Source: Sedimentitalea arenosa
GTDB lineage: Bacteria > Pseudomonadota > Alphaproteobacteria > Rhodobacterales > Rhodobacteraceae
Length of the DNA stretch: 64,000 nucleotides
Direction of reading: 5' to 3'
Assembly: GCF_016428585.1 (NCBI RefSeq)
Contig: NZ_JAELVR010000003.1
Span: 124,001 to 188,000, forward strand
Shown: positions 26,704 to 37,601 of the stretch, piece after piece
Layout of the letters: every line of letters starts with the position of its first letter
How positions within the stretch are numbered: the first letter of the stretch is position 1
The notes under the pieces: generated by a model
Seen by the model: only the letters and a program-made list of their open reading frames with translations
Told to the model about the DNA's origin: nothing
The model's database searches: none
Made by a program: the position numbers and the translations under genes

Positions 26704-27777
26704 GTGCAAACCGGCACCAGGATATCGGCCATCGCCCATGCTGGCCTGATCGGGATCGCCGTTTTCGGTGGTGCATTCCGGTCGGAACCCTTGCCGTTCG
26801 AAGTGCGTGAAGTGACGGTGATCTCGGCTGAGGAATACGCCGCCCTGACCGCGCCGCGCGCGCCTGACGCCATTGAGAACAGCCCCCGCCCACCGTCACG
26901 ACCCGCACCGGTGGAAGAGGCACCGCCCGAACCGGAACCGCCGCAACCGGTCGAGCCCGAGCCCGTGGTCGAACCCGAGCCGCCCCGACCGGTTGAGCCC
27001 GAGCCGGTACCGGTTCCGGAAACGCCAGAACCCGAAGCGCTGGTTGTGCCAGAGCCGCCTGCGCCCGCGCCTTCCGAACGCGTTGCGCCCGAACCGGCGC
27101 CCACACCGCCGGAAGAGGCCCGGCCCGATGTGGTCGCGCAGCCCGAGGTCGTCCCCGACGAAACGGCCGAGTCGCCTCAGGAGCCTCAGGAACCGCAGGA
27201 GGCGACCGCACCGGAAGCGGCCAGTGACCGGATCGTGACCGAGGCCGAGGCGGAAAGCGAGACGCTTGCGACACTGGCGCCCATCCGTTCGCCCCGTCCA
27301 CCGACCGTCCGTCCCGAACGCCCGACACCGGCACCGACGCCAACGGCGCAACCTGCGCCTGAAACCCAGGCGGCACCGGATACCAGTGATGCGGTCAACG
27401 CGGCGCTGGCCGAGGCGCTGGCCGGGTCGGATACGCCCGAGGCGCCGTCGGGTCCGCCCCTGTCGGCCGGAGAAAAGGACGCGTTGAGGGTCGCGGTTTC
27501 CCAATGCTGGAACGTCGGTTCGTTGTCCTCCGAGGCGCTCAAGACCACGGTTGTGGTCGCCGTGACGATGGCGCAGGACGGCAAGCCGATCACCGACTCG
27601 ATCCGCATGGTGTCGAGTTCCGGGGGCAGCGACGGGTCGGCGCGCGATGCGTTCGGTGCCGCGCGGCGGGCGATCATCCGTTGCGGATCAAGCGGATTTG
27701 ATCTCCCGGCCGAGAAATACGACCAATGGCGTGATATCGAGATGACATTCAACCCGGAAAGGATGCGGATCAAATGA
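26704..27777 (+). CDS. tolA: TolA-type energy transducer with Pro/Glu-rich spacer
   Basis: A 357-residue envelope-spanning protein. It uses a GTG start (26704) and begins [20 protein letters not shown], a single N-terminal anchor. Residues about 55-250 are dominated by Pro-Glu repeats ([20 protein letters not shown] and similar) in place of the Ala/Lys helical domain of E. coli TolA. The C-terminal domain (from about 255) contains [20 protein letters not shown] and ends near [14 protein letters not shown], the TolA/TonB_C fold that contacts Pal and TolB. The tolB ATG overlaps its stop by four bases. Confidence 0.85.
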   Translation: MQTGTRISAIAHAGLIGIAVFGGAFRSEPLPFEVREVTVISAEEYAALTAPRAPDAIENSPRPPSRPAPVEEAPPEPEPPQPVEPEPVVEPEPPRPVEPEPVPVPETPEPEALVVPEPPAPAPSERVAPEPAPTPPEEARPDVVAQPEVVPDETAESPQEPQEPQEATAPEAASDRIVTEAEAESETLATLAPIRSPRPPTVRPERPTPAPTPTAQPAPETQAAPDTSDAVNAALAEALAGSDTPEAPSGPPLSAGEKDALRVAVSQCWNVGSLSSEALKTTVVVAVTMAQDGKPITDSIRMVSSSGGSDGSARDAFGAARRAIIRCGSSGFDLPAEKYDQWRDIEMTFNPERMRIK

Positions 27778-29093
27778 AACGACTCCTCGCGTGCCTCCTG
27801 TTCGGCGCTACCCTGCTCGCGGCGCCGCTGGCGGCCCAGACAGGTCCACTGCGGATCGAGATCACCGAGGGTGTCATCGAACCTCTGCCCTTCGCGGTGC
27901 CGACCTTCGTGCCGGACACGGCCGACGCGGCGGCGCAAGCCGGGCAAATCTCGCAGGTGATCGCCGCCGATCTGACCGGCACCGGCCTGTTCCGCGAGAT
28001 CCCGGCCACGGCGCATATCGGCAAGATCACGGATTTCAACGCCCCTGTGCAATATGCGGACTGGAAGGCGATCAACGCGCAGGCCCTGATCACCGGCGGC
28101 GTCAGCGTCGCGGGCGACAAGCTGACCGTGCGATTCCGCGTCTATGATGTGTTTTCGGGCGCTGAACTCGGCACCGGGCTGCAATTCGTCGGCTCGACTG
28201 CCGGCTGGCGGCGCATGGCGCACAAGGTGGCCGACGAGGTCTATAGCCGGATCACCGGCGAGGGCGGCTATTTCGACAGCCGCGTCGTGTACGTTTCCGA
28301 GGTCGGCCCCAAGGACCAGCGTCGCAAGCGGCTCGCGATCATGGACTACGACGGCGCCAACGTGCAGTACCTGACCGACAGCTCGTCGATCGTGCTTGCG
28401 CCGCGGTTCTCACCGACCGGCGACCGGGTGCTCTATACGAGCTACGAGAGCGGTTTTCCGCGCATCCACGTTCTGGACGTCGGCAATGTCGAACGCCGGG
28501 TGCTCGATCAGACCGAAGGCACGATGAGCTTTGCGCCACGCTTCGCGCCCGACGGGCGCACGGTGGTGTTCTCGCTCGAGCAGGGTGGCAATACCGACCT
28601 CTACAGGCTCGATCTGAACAGCGGCCAGCGCAGCCGGTTGACCAACGCGCCGTCGATCGAGACGGCACCCAGCTATTCGCCCGATGGCAGCCGGATCGTG
28701 TTCGAAAGCGACCGCTCGGGCACCCAGCAGCTTTACATCATGCCGGCGGCGGGCGGCGAGGCGCAACGCATAAGCTTCGGACAGGGGCGGTATGGCACCC
28801 CGGTCTGGTCGCCGCGCGGCGACCTGATCGCCTTCACCAAGCAGAACAAGGGCCGCTTTCACATCGGGGTCATGCGGCTGGATGGCAGCGAAGAACGGCT
28901 GCTGACCGCCTCTTTCCTTGACGAGGGGCCGACATGGGCGCCGAACGGTCGGGTCATCATGTTCTCCCGTGAGACCCAGGGCGCATCGGGGCGGTCCTCT
29001 CTCTATTCGGTGGACATTACGGGGCGGAACCTTAAACCGGTTCCCACGCCGGACGGCGCGTCCGATCCGTCCTGGTCCCCGTTGCAGAAGTAA
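27774..29093 (+). CDS. tolB: Tol-Pal system periplasmic protein TolB
   Basis: A 439-residue periplasmic protein with a signal peptide ([22 protein letters not shown]). The N-terminal domain spans about 25-165; the C-terminal six-blade beta-propeller has repeated blades with DG..(I/V)(V/L)F or similar, for example [34 protein letters not shown] and [19 protein letters not shown]. TolB cycles between Pal and TolA in envelope constriction. Length matches the family. Confidence 0.96.
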   Translation: MKRLLACLLFGATLLAAPLAAQTGPLRIEITEGVIEPLPFAVPTFVPDTADAAAQAGQISQVIAADLTGTGLFREIPATAHIGKITDFNAPVQYADWKAINAQALITGGVSVAGDKLTVRFRVYDVFSGAELGTGLQFVGSTAGWRRMAHKVADEVYSRITGEGGYFDSRVVYVSEVGPKDQRRKRLAIMDYDGANVQYLTDSSSIVLAPRFSPTGDRVLYTSYESGFPRIHVLDVGNVERRVLDQTEGTMSFAPRFAPDGRTVVFSLEQGGNTDLYRLDLNSGQRSRLTNAPSIETAPSYSPDGSRIVFESDRSGTQQLYIMPAAGGEAQRISFGQGRYGTPVWSPRGDLIAFTKQNKGRFHIGVMRLDGSEERLLTASFLDEGPTWAPNGRVIMFSRETQGASGRSSLYSVDITGRNLKPVPTPDGASDPSWSPLQK

Positions 29094-29171
29094 GGGGTGG
29101 ATCGGCTACGTTCACAAGCCGAATCCGCTGTGATAGGAAGCGTGAACACTGAATTCTGCGAGGCGCGTGGC

Positions 29172-29687
29172 ATGACTTTTCTGACAAGATTCCTGATGGT
29201 GGGTGCGCTTCTTGCGCTGGCCGCCTGCAACGATCCGAACCGGTTCGGTGGAGCCGGGTCGGGCAGCGGGAGCGGCACCGGAACCGGCGTGGCCGGCTCC
29301 GGTCTGCCGTCAGACCCGACGTCGGTCGCATATTTCCAGCAGGCGGTGGGCGACCGCGTGCTGTTCGCAGTCGATCAGTCGACGATTTCGCCCGAGGGCC
29401 AGACCGTGTTGAACGGGCAGGCGCAGTGGCTGATCACCAATACGGACTACACGGCCGTGATAGAAGGCCACGCCGACGAGCAGGGTACCCGCGAATACAA
29501 CCTCGCGCTCGGCGCGCGTCGGGCCAACGCGGCGCGCGAATACCTGATCTCGCGCGGGGTGGCGGGCAACCGCCTTCAGACCGTGTCCTATGGCAAGGAA
29601 CGTCCGATCGAGATCTGCAGCGACGAGGCCTGCTATGCCAAGAACCGCCGGGCGGTGACGGTCCTGGCCAGCGGTCTGTCGAGCTGA
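29172..29687 (+). CDS. pal: Peptidoglycan-associated lipoprotein Pal
   Basis: A 171-residue outer-membrane lipoprotein. The lipobox is LAAC with the lipidated cysteine at about residue 19, followed by a Gly/Ser-rich linker and an OmpA-type peptidoglycan-binding domain with EGHADEQGTREYNLALGARR. The frame opens earlier with a GTG, but the ATG at 29172 has GAGG upstream and puts the signal peptide at the N-terminus. It is 78 bp after tolB and one base before cpoB. Confidence 0.95.
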   Translation: MTFLTRFLMVGALLALAACNDPNRFGGAGSGSGSGTGTGVAGSGLPSDPTSVAYFQQAVGDRVLFAVDQSTISPEGQTVLNGQAQWLITNTDYTAVIEGHADEQGTREYNLALGARRANAAREYLISRGVAGNRLQTVSYGKERPIEICSDEACYAKNRRAVTVLASGLSS

Positions 29688-29688
29688 C

Positions 29689-30540
29689 ATGCACATTCGG
29701 GCAAAGCGCGTCGCGGCGATCGCCCTTGCCGTCGCACTGAGCTGCTCTGGCACGGTCGGGCAGGCGCAGACAGACCAGACGCTGGCTGATATCCGGCAGG
29801 AGCTGACCATCCTCAATGTCGAGGTGCAGAAACTCAAGCGCGAGCTGTCCACCACCGGGAACAGCGCGCTGAACCTGTCGGGCAGCAGCGTGCTGGACCG
29901 AGTCGCGGCGATCGAAGCGGAACTTCAGCGCTTGACGGCGCAATCCGAAGAGCTGGAGAACCGCATCAACGCGGTGGTCAGCGACGGGACGAACCGCATC
30001 GGGGATCTCGAATTTCGGTTGGTCGAGCTGGAAGGCGGCGACGTCAGCAAGCTGGGCGAAACCTCGACCCTCGGAGGCGACGTGGCGGCGGTGACACCGC
30101 CGGTGACCCCGAGAACAGAACCGAGCGCCGGCGCGGGCAGCGCGGCGGGCGAACTGGCGGTCGGCGAAGAGGCCGATTTCCAGGCCGCGATGCAGGCGTT
30201 TGAAAGCGGCGATGCGGCGCGCGCGGCCGATCTCTTCGCGCGGTTCAACCAGACCTATCCCGGCAGCCCGCTGGCCGCACGGGCGGAGCTGAACCGAGGC
30301 CGGGCGCTGGACGCCACCGGCGACACGCGCGAAGCGGCGCGGGCCTATCTCGCCAGTTTTTCGGCCGATACGACGGGCCCCGAGGCACCGGACGCCTTGT
30401 TCGAACTCGGTGCGGCGCTCGGGCGGCTGAACCAGACCAGCCAGGCCTGTGTCACGCTGGGAGAGGTCGGCACGCGGTTTCCAGCTTCGGATGCCGTGGC
30501 CCGAGCCCGGCAGGAAATGGACAAGCTGGGCTGCAGTTGA
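29689..30540 (+). CDS. cpoB: Cell division coordinator CpoB (YbgF)
   Basis: A 283-residue periplasmic protein with a signal peptide (to about AQA, residue 26), a coiled-coil region (LADIRQELTILNVEVQKLKR and LDRVAAIEAELQRLTAQSEE) and a TPR domain in the last 120 residues (EADFQAAMQAFESGDAARAA, then two further repeats). In E. coli it links Tol-Pal with PBP1B during septal peptidoglycan synthesis. It begins one base after the pal stop; tilS overlaps its end. Confidence 0.92.
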   Translation: MHIRAKRVAAIALAVALSCSGTVGQAQTDQTLADIRQELTILNVEVQKLKRELSTTGNSALNLSGSSVLDRVAAIEAELQRLTAQSEELENRINAVVSDGTNRIGDLEFRLVELEGGDVSKLGETSTLGGDVAAVTPPVTPRTEPSAGAGSAAGELAVGEEADFQAAMQAFESGDAARAADLFARFNQTYPGSPLAARAELNRGRALDATGDTREAARAYLASFSADTTGPEAPDALFELGAALGRLNQTSQACVTLGEVGTRFPASDAVARARQEMDKLGCS

Positions 30541-31790
30541 CAGCGTCCCGGGGCGATATTCTCGCTCGGGTTCGGGCGCAGTTCGGCAATGCCCCTCCGG
30601 CACGTCTGGGCGTCGCCGTGTCGGGCGGCGGCGACTCGGTCGCCCTGCTCCACATCCTCGCGCATTGTTTCGAGGTCGGGTCGGTCGAACTGTCGGCCGT
30701 GACGGTCGACCACGGGCTTCGGCCGGAAGCCGCCGACGAAGCGCGCCTCGTCGCGGGCCTGGCGGACGAGCTTGGCATCCCGCACACGGTCTTGCGCTGG
30801 ACCGGTTGGGACGGCAGCGGCAACCTTCAGGCGCGGGCGCGCGAGGCGCGGTATCGTCTGATCAGCGACTGGGCCAAGAGCACGGAGGTCGCCGTCTTTG
30901 CCTTGGGCCACACAGCGGATGACCAGGCCGAAACGGTGCTGATGGGGCTGGCCCGCAGGTCCGGTGTGAACGGTTTGTCGGCCATGCCCCTGCGGCGGGT
31001 CATGCACGGGATCAGCATGGTGCGGCCGCTGCTCAACACCTCGCGCGACGATCTGCGCGAGTACCTGACAACGCGCGGCATCGCCTGGGCCGAGGATCCC
31101 AGCAACAACGACCAGAATTTTGACCGGGTGAAAATGCGCGAGGCTCTGAGGGTGCTGGAGTCGTACGGACTGACGGCGCAGGCTTTCGCAACCGTCGCAC
31201 GCAACATGGCGCAGGCCCGCGAATCGCTGGATTGGTTCACATTTTTGACCGCGCGCGATATCGCCACCGTGGATGGCGGCGATGTTGCGCTCGACCTGCG
31301 GCAGTTCCGCACGCTGCCCGAGGAAATCGCACGCAGACTCCTCGTCCACGCGATCAACTGGGTCGGCGGGCAATACAAGGGGCCTCGCCACGCCGCCGTT
31401 ACGCAGGCGCTGAAATCGGTGCGCGCGGGCCTGTCCATCACCCTGAACGGATGCCATGTTCAGCGGTTCAGCCGCCAGATCTGGATCAGCCGGGAATACA
31501 ACGCGGTCAGCGCGCTCCGCGCCGCGACAGGCGACACCTGGGACCGGCGTTGGCGATGCGATGGACGCTCGGAACGCCCGTTGGAAATCCGTGCGCTCGG
31601 TCGCGAGGGTCTGAACCTGTGTCCGGAGTGGCGGCTGACCGGTCGGCCGCTGGCCTCCCTGATCGCGTCGCCGGCAGTCTGGGACGGGCCCGAACTGGTC
31701 GCGGCCCCCTTGGCTGGGCGCCCGGACGGCTGGGACGCATGGCTGGTCGGCGGCGAAGAGGAGTTCTTCGCATCTTTATTATCGCATTGA
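30537..31790 (+). CDS. tilS: tRNA(Ile)-lysidine synthetase TilS
   Basis: A 417-residue ATP-dependent enzyme that converts C34 of tRNA-Ile(CAU) to lysidine, allowing AUA reading. The PP-loop SGGGDS is at about 29-34 and is followed by VTVDHGLRPEAADEAR and LGHTADDQAETVLMGLARRSG. The C-terminal region is short and variable. The start is a TTG (30537) whose last bases overlap the cpoB TGA; no ATG gives a complete PP-loop protein, so the TTG is the most plausible. Confidence 0.9.
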   Translation: MTASRGDILARVRAQFGNAPPARLGVAVSGGGDSVALLHILAHCFEVGSVELSAVTVDHGLRPEAADEARLVAGLADELGIPHTVLRWTGWDGSGNLQARAREARYRLISDWAKSTEVAVFALGHTADDQAETVLMGLARRSGVNGLSAMPLRRVMHGISMVRPLLNTSRDDLREYLTTRGIAWAEDPSNNDQNFDRVKMREALRVLESYGLTAQAFATVARNMAQARESLDWFTFLTARDIATVDGGDVALDLRQFRTLPEEIARRLLVHAINWVGGQYKGPRHAAVTQALKSVRAGLSITLNGCHVQRFSRQIWISREYNAVSALRAATGDTWDRRWRCDGRSERPLEIRALGREGLNLCPEWRLTGRPLASLIASPAVWDGPELVAAPLAGRPDGWDAWLVGGEEEFFASLLSH

Positions 31791-31814
31791 ACCTCGGCGT
31801 TTCGTCTCTATTTT
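31787..31814 (+). promoter_or_regulatory. Candidate ftsH promoter
   Basis: TTGAAC and TATTTT are separated by 16 bases at the very end of tilS, about 52 bases before the ftsH start. The spacing suits a sigma-70 or heat-shock sigma promoter. A GGGCC...GGCCC hairpin follows in the leader. This is inferred from sequence only. Confidence 0.4.
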
Positions 31815-31865
31815 AAGTTTGTAGCGGGCCGTGACCTTTCCGGCCCCCGATTTAGGAGAGTTTCC

Positions 31866-33782
<1,917 letters not shown>

Positions 33783-33809
33783 GTGTCAACGGTCTGCTAG
33801 TTCAACAAC

Positions 33810-33838
33810 GGCCCGGAGCGAGTATATCGCCCCGGGCC
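33810..33838 (+). terminator. Hairpin after ftsH
   Basis: GGCCCGG and CCGGGCC form the outer stem and GCGA/TCGC the inner one, with a single A-C mismatch. It follows the ftsH stop by 28 bases. The downstream sequence ATTGCGTTTG is a weak T-tract. Confidence 0.6.
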
Positions 33839-33921
33839 ATTGCGTTTGCGTACTGGCATCATCGGCGGGTTCAGGTATCGTCGTCCCGAAAGTACGAGCC
33901 CGAAGCAAGGAGACCCGTCGG

Positions 33922-34500
33922 ATGGCCGGTACGAAGGATAGCGGATACATCGCCGAAGTGGTCTGGCTGGGCGTTGTGCCGGTCGGCGGAGGTTCGCTAC
34001 GCTCGGAAGCGCGCGACACGGTCGATCTGGCGTTTGGCGGTGTCGAGGGCGAGGCGCACGCGGGCGATCGCCGCCCGTCCTGTTCGCGCGTCACCAATCT
34101 TTATCCCAAGGGGACCGAGATCACCAACACGCGGCAGCTGAGCGTGCTGTCGGACGAGGAAATGGGCGACATCGCCGCCGCGATGGGACTCGACGCGCTG
34201 GACCCCGGCTTGATCGGTGCGTCGATGATTCTGCGGGGAATTCCCGATTTCAGCCATGTACCACCCGGCTCACGCCTGTTGTTCGACAGCGGCGCCTGCG
34301 TGACCATCGATCTCGAAAACGGTCCCTGCGTGTTCCCGGGGCGCGAGATCGAGGCCGAGGCTCCGGGTCACGGCAAGCTTTTCAAACCGGCGGCAAACGA
34401 CCGGCGCGGCGTGACGGCCTGGGTCGAGCGCCCCGGCGCGGTCGCCCTGGGTGACAAGCTTCGCCTGTTCGTGCCGGATCAGCGCGCATGGGCACCCTGA
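33922..34500 (+). CDS. MOSC domain protein
   Basis: A 192-residue protein resembling the C-terminal sulfurtransferase-like MOSC domain of molybdenum cofactor enzymes. Seen are VEGEAHAGDRRPSC (with a candidate sulfur-carrying cysteine), TNTRQLSVLSDEEMGDIAAAMG, LIGASMILRGIPDFSHVPPGS and NGPCVFPGREIE with a second cysteine. MOSC proteins handle cysteine-derived sulfur or N-hydroxylated substrates; no partner is visible here. AAGGAG precedes the ATG. It lies between ftsH and folD on the same strand with terminator-like gaps on both sides. Confidence 0.82.
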   Translation: MAGTKDSGYIAEVVWLGVVPVGGGSLRSEARDTVDLAFGGVEGEAHAGDRRPSCSRVTNLYPKGTEITNTRQLSVLSDEEMGDIAAAMGLDALDPGLIGASMILRGIPDFSHVPPGSRLLFDSGACVTIDLENGPCVFPGREIEAEAPGHGKLFKPAANDRRGVTAWVERPGAVALGDKLRLFVPDQRAWAP

Positions 34501-34686
34501 CGGGGCGCGATCCGAGGTCGTGCGTCACCGTTCTGCCGCATCGTGATGTCGAATTGTCGGAAATCCGGCCGCTTTCGCAGCACGCGCGCAGTATGGGTTT
34601 TCAAGACTCGGCACCGTGGCGGCGATGGCTCCGGACGGGCAAAGGAACGGCGCGGGAGGCGCCCCCCAAAGTGAAAGGACAGATGG

Positions 34687-35580
34687 ATGAGCGCTGAAAT
34701 CATCGATGGAAAGGCATTCGCCGCCAAGGTACGCGGCCAGGTCGCCGAACATGTGGCGCGGATCAAGGCCGATCACGGAATCACTCCCGGCCTCGCAGTG
34801 GTGCTGGTGGGCGAAGATCCGGCCAGCCAGGTCTATGTCCGGTCCAAGGGCAAGCAGACCGTCGAGGTCGGGATGAACAGCTATGAGCACAAGCTTGATG
34901 CCGATACGTCCGAGTCCGACCTGCTGGCGTTGATCGAAAAGCTGAACGATGACCCCGCCGTTCACGGTATCCTGGTACAACTGCCGCTGCCGGACCATAT
35001 CGACGAGGATCTCGTCATCAATTCCATCGACCCGGCCAAGGATGTGGACGGGTTCCATATCAGCAATGTGGGTCTTTTGGGCACGGGTCAGAAGAGCATG
35101 GTGCCCTGCACGCCGCTGGGCTGCCTGATGATGCTGCGCGACCACCACGGCAGCCTGTCGGGCATGGATGCGGTGGTGATCGGGCGCTCCAACATCGTCG
35201 GCAAGCCGATGGCGCAACTGCTGCTGGGCGACAGCTGCACCGTGACAATCGCGCATTCGCGCACCAAGGACTTGCCCGATGTTGTGCGCCGGGCCGATAT
35301 CGTGGTGGCCGCCGTAGGTCGCGCGCAGATGGTGCCGGGCGCCTGGATCAAGCCCGGTGCGACCGTGATCGACGTGGGCATCAACCGCATCGACAAGCCT
35401 GAAGGCGGCACGCGCCTGGTGGGTGATGTCGACTATGAAAGTTGCGCTGCCGTAGCGAGCGCGATTACCCCGGTGCCGGGTGGTGTCGGGCCGATGACCA
35501 TCGCCTGCCTTCTGGCCAATACCCTCACGGCGACCTGTCGCGCCCACGGCCTCGATGAACCGCAGGGCCTGACCGCCTAG
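34687..35580 (+). CDS. folD: Methylenetetrahydrofolate dehydrogenase/cyclohydrolase FolD
   Basis: A 297-residue bifunctional enzyme interconverting 5,10-methylene-, methenyl- and 10-formyl-tetrahydrofolate. It shows [19 protein letters not shown] near the N-terminus (catalytic Tyr/Lys), [15 protein letters not shown], the Rossmann region [18 protein letters not shown] and the C-terminal signature [16 protein letters not shown]. One-carbon supply links it to the gcv operon elsewhere in this window. Its stop codon overlaps the stop of the convergent thioesterase gene. Confidence 0.97.
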   Translation: MSAEIIDGKAFAAKVRGQVAEHVARIKADHGITPGLAVVLVGEDPASQVYVRSKGKQTVEVGMNSYEHKLDADTSESDLLALIEKLNDDPAVHGILVQLPLPDHIDEDLVINSIDPAKDVDGFHISNVGLLGTGQKSMVPCTPLGCLMMLRDHHGSLSGMDAVVIGRSNIVGKPMAQLLLGDSCTVTIAHSRTKDLPDVVRRADIVVAAVGRAQMVPGAWIKPGATVIDVGINRIDKPEGGTRLVGDVDYESCAAVASAITPVPGGVGPMTIACLLANTLTATCRAHGLDEPQGLTA

Positions 35581-35987
35581 GCGATGGGAACCGGAACCAT
35601 GGTTCCCGTCAGAACTGCGATTAACGTCTCTGACTCGCCGTCGATGGCGTGGACATCGGCGGCCACGACAACAAGGCGTCGGCCCGGTTTTATGACACGT
35701 CCGGTTGCGCGCAGCCGGTCTCCGCGCCCCGGTGCGAGCAAGTTGATCTTCATCTCGGCGGTCATGACCTCCTGGTCCTCCGGCATGATCGACAGCGCGG
35801 AGTAACCCGCCGCACTGTCACCGAGCGCGAAGGTCAGGCCCGCATGGGCCACACCATGCTGTTGCCGACTGCCGGGAAGGACCGGCGCGCTGAGCGCCAC
35901 CGCGCCTTTTTCGACCGAGTCGATCCGCGCGCCCAGGGTCGTCATCATGCTCTGGCGCGCGAAACTTGCCGATATCCGCTTATCCAT
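35577..35987 (-). CDS. PaaI-family hotdog thioesterase
   Basis: A 136-residue single hotdog-fold protein. The N-terminal part has [21 protein letters not shown], then the family signature [21 protein letters not shown], with His and Gly/Asp positions of the PaaI active site. Members hydrolyse acyl-CoA thioesters, with the substrate unknown here. The ATG at 35987 has GAGG upstream; the frame is open further upstream but without a better start. Its last four bases overlap folD tail to tail. Confidence 0.83.
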   Translation of the reverse strand: MDKRISASFARQSMMTTLGARIDSVEKGAVALSAPVLPGSRQQHGVAHAGLTFALGDSAAGYSALSIMPEDQEVMTAEMKINLLAPGRGDRLRATGRVIKPGRRLVVVAADVHAIDGESETLIAVLTGTMVPVPIA

Positions 35988-36146
35988 CAGGGCCTCGTTG
36001 AGTTTGCGGTCCGGTTTTCCTAGAACCACACAAGCGATTGTCCAAACGAAATTTTCAACCGAGCGCTGACGACTTGCACGGATGCGCCGCCTGCTCATTT
36101 TCAATCTTCCGTCTGTCGACGAACACATGGCACCCAAGGCTGCATA

Positions 36147-36911
36147 TTGAAACTGCTGAGAAAGACCCTGGTCCTTTTGAAATCGCCCACGGTGATCCTC
36201 GTGGCTTTCATATGCGCGGTGCTTGCGGCGGCGACAGGACCTTTCGGAACATATGATTCGCAGACCTTTCCGATTCGTCTGATCTACTGGACCTTGGTGA
36301 CGTCGGTGTCGGTGGTGATGGGGACGCTTTGTCATCAGGCGGCGGTCGCCTGGGTCGGGGCCGACCGCCCGGTTCTTGTCGATGCGACGCTCACCGTGTT
36401 GATGACGGTGCTGTTCACACCGGTTCTCTGGGGGCTGACCTACGCGGTCCTGTTCTACGAGGGCGAGGCAGGCCCGAGGCTGGTGAAGCTGTCTTACTAC
36501 GTGGCCGCGATCACCATTGGTGTTTGTTTGTTGCGCCGGATGCTGCCGAAGATCACCGCAGCACCGGTGGCGATAGACGAAGACCCGGATGGCCAAGACC
36601 CGCCCCGGTTGCTCCGGCGGCTGTCGCCGGACTTTCGCGGGCCGATCCTGCGGTTGATGGCGCGGGATCATCTTGTTGACGTGATCTCCGCCGCCGGGAC
36701 GGAAACCCTCCGGCTGCGCTTTGCCGATGCCGTGGACGAGATGGATCCGGTGCCCGGCTATTGCACGCACCGCTCTCACTGGGTCAGCGCCGCCGCGATT
36801 GCGGGTGTCGAACGCACGGGCGCGCGGATCACCCTGCGGATGGTGAATGGCGACATGGTGCCCGTCAGCCGAAAATATGCACCGGATCTGGAAGCCGCAG
36901 GCGTGATCTAG
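36147..36911 (+). CDS. Membrane-anchored LytTR-domain transcriptional regulator
   Basis: A 254-residue protein. Four hydrophobic segments occupy about residues 13-30, 43-68, 78-102 and 112-130, and the C-terminal 100 residues (LMARDHLVDVISAAGTETLR, then THRSHWVSAAAIAGVERTG and NGDMVPVSRKY) follow the LytTR DNA-binding pattern. This is a one-piece membrane sensor-regulator without a receiver domain. The start is a TTG at 36147, not clearly supported by a ribosome site. It is convergent with pdeM, sharing four bases at the stop codons. Its targets are unknown. Confidence 0.83.
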   Translation: MKLLRKTLVLLKSPTVILVAFICAVLAAATGPFGTYDSQTFPIRLIYWTLVTSVSVVMGTLCHQAAVAWVGADRPVLVDATLTVLMTVLFTPVLWGLTYAVLFYEGEAGPRLVKLSYYVAAITIGVCLLRRMLPKITAAPVAIDEDPDGQDPPRLLRRLSPDFRGPILRLMARDHLVDVISAAGTETLRLRFADAVDEMDPVPGYCTHRSHWVSAAAIAGVERTGARITLRMVNGDMVPVSRKYAPDLEAAGVI

Positions 36912-37588
36912 CGCGGCATCGGGATCACGTGGACCGCCGGTCCGGTCAGGATCGCGAAAGCGTCGGGTTCCATGATCCTGGACAGCGCGGCATCGTGGCT
37001 GCGCAATCCGCCGGTGTAGGTGCCATAGGCGGGCAGGATGATCCGGTTGCGGTCAAGCAGGAACGCGGGACGCGTGATGCGACGGCCGCGGGTCCGGAGC
37101 GCGGCTTTCGGATGGTAGTGCCCCGAAATTTCGCCCTGCGCCGCCGGCGTGGCAATATGGCGGAAGACCAGCGGGCCGAGCGCCAGTTCGGTCAGGTGGC
37201 TGCCGCCCAGTTCGACGGGGCCCGGGTCATGGTTTCCTTCGATCCAGACCCAGTGTCGCCCGGCCTGAAGTCGTGCGATCCACTGTTTGTCCGTCTCGCT
37301 CAGTGCATTGGCGGCGTCGAGATCGTCGAAACTGTCGCCGAGGCAAATCACCTCGCGCGCATCGCAGCGGTCGAGATCGGCGCTCAGCCTGGTGAGCGTG
37401 TCGCGCGTGTCGTAGGGCGGCAGAAGCCCGCCTCCACGTCGTTGGACCCGCTCGGACTTGCCCAAGTGCAGATCGGACACGCAGAGCAGCGACCGCGCGG
37501 GCCACCAGAGCGCGCCCGAGCCAAGCGCGACGAGGTCGCAGCCAGCAAAGCGGAAAGCATGTCGATCCATTGCGGTGTCATTACGCAT
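36908..37588 (-). CDS. pdeM: Ligase-associated DNA damage response endonuclease PdeM
   Basis: A 226-residue calcineurin-like metallophosphoesterase. Metal-binding motifs appear in order: SDLHLGKSE, GDSFDD, EGNHDPG and GHYHPKA. PdeM proteins accompany an ATP-dependent DNA ligase, an exonuclease and an Lhr-type helicase in bacterial repair cassettes. Here it follows the helicase by 13 bases on the same strand, which supports the assignment, but no ligase or exonuclease gene lies beside it. An alternative start is the ATG at 37570. Confidence 0.88.
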   Translation of the reverse strand: MRNDTAMDRHAFRFAGCDLVALGSGALWWPARSLLCVSDLHLGKSERVQRRGGGLLPPYDTRDTLTRLSADLDRCDAREVICLGDSFDDLDAANALSETDKQWIARLQAGRHWVWIEGNHDPGPVELGGSHLTELALGPLVFRHIATPAAQGEISGHYHPKAALRTRGRRITRPAFLLDRNRIILPAYGTYTGGLRSHDAALSRIMEPDAFAILTGPAVHVIPMPR

Positions 37589-37601
37589 CGCGTCCTGTGC
37601 T

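Noticed and set aside
35577-36779. Long minus-strand frame covering the thioesterase and upstream DNA
   Set aside because: Only the part from 35987 matches a hotdog thioesterase; the rest is antisense to the LytTR gene and has no ribosome site.
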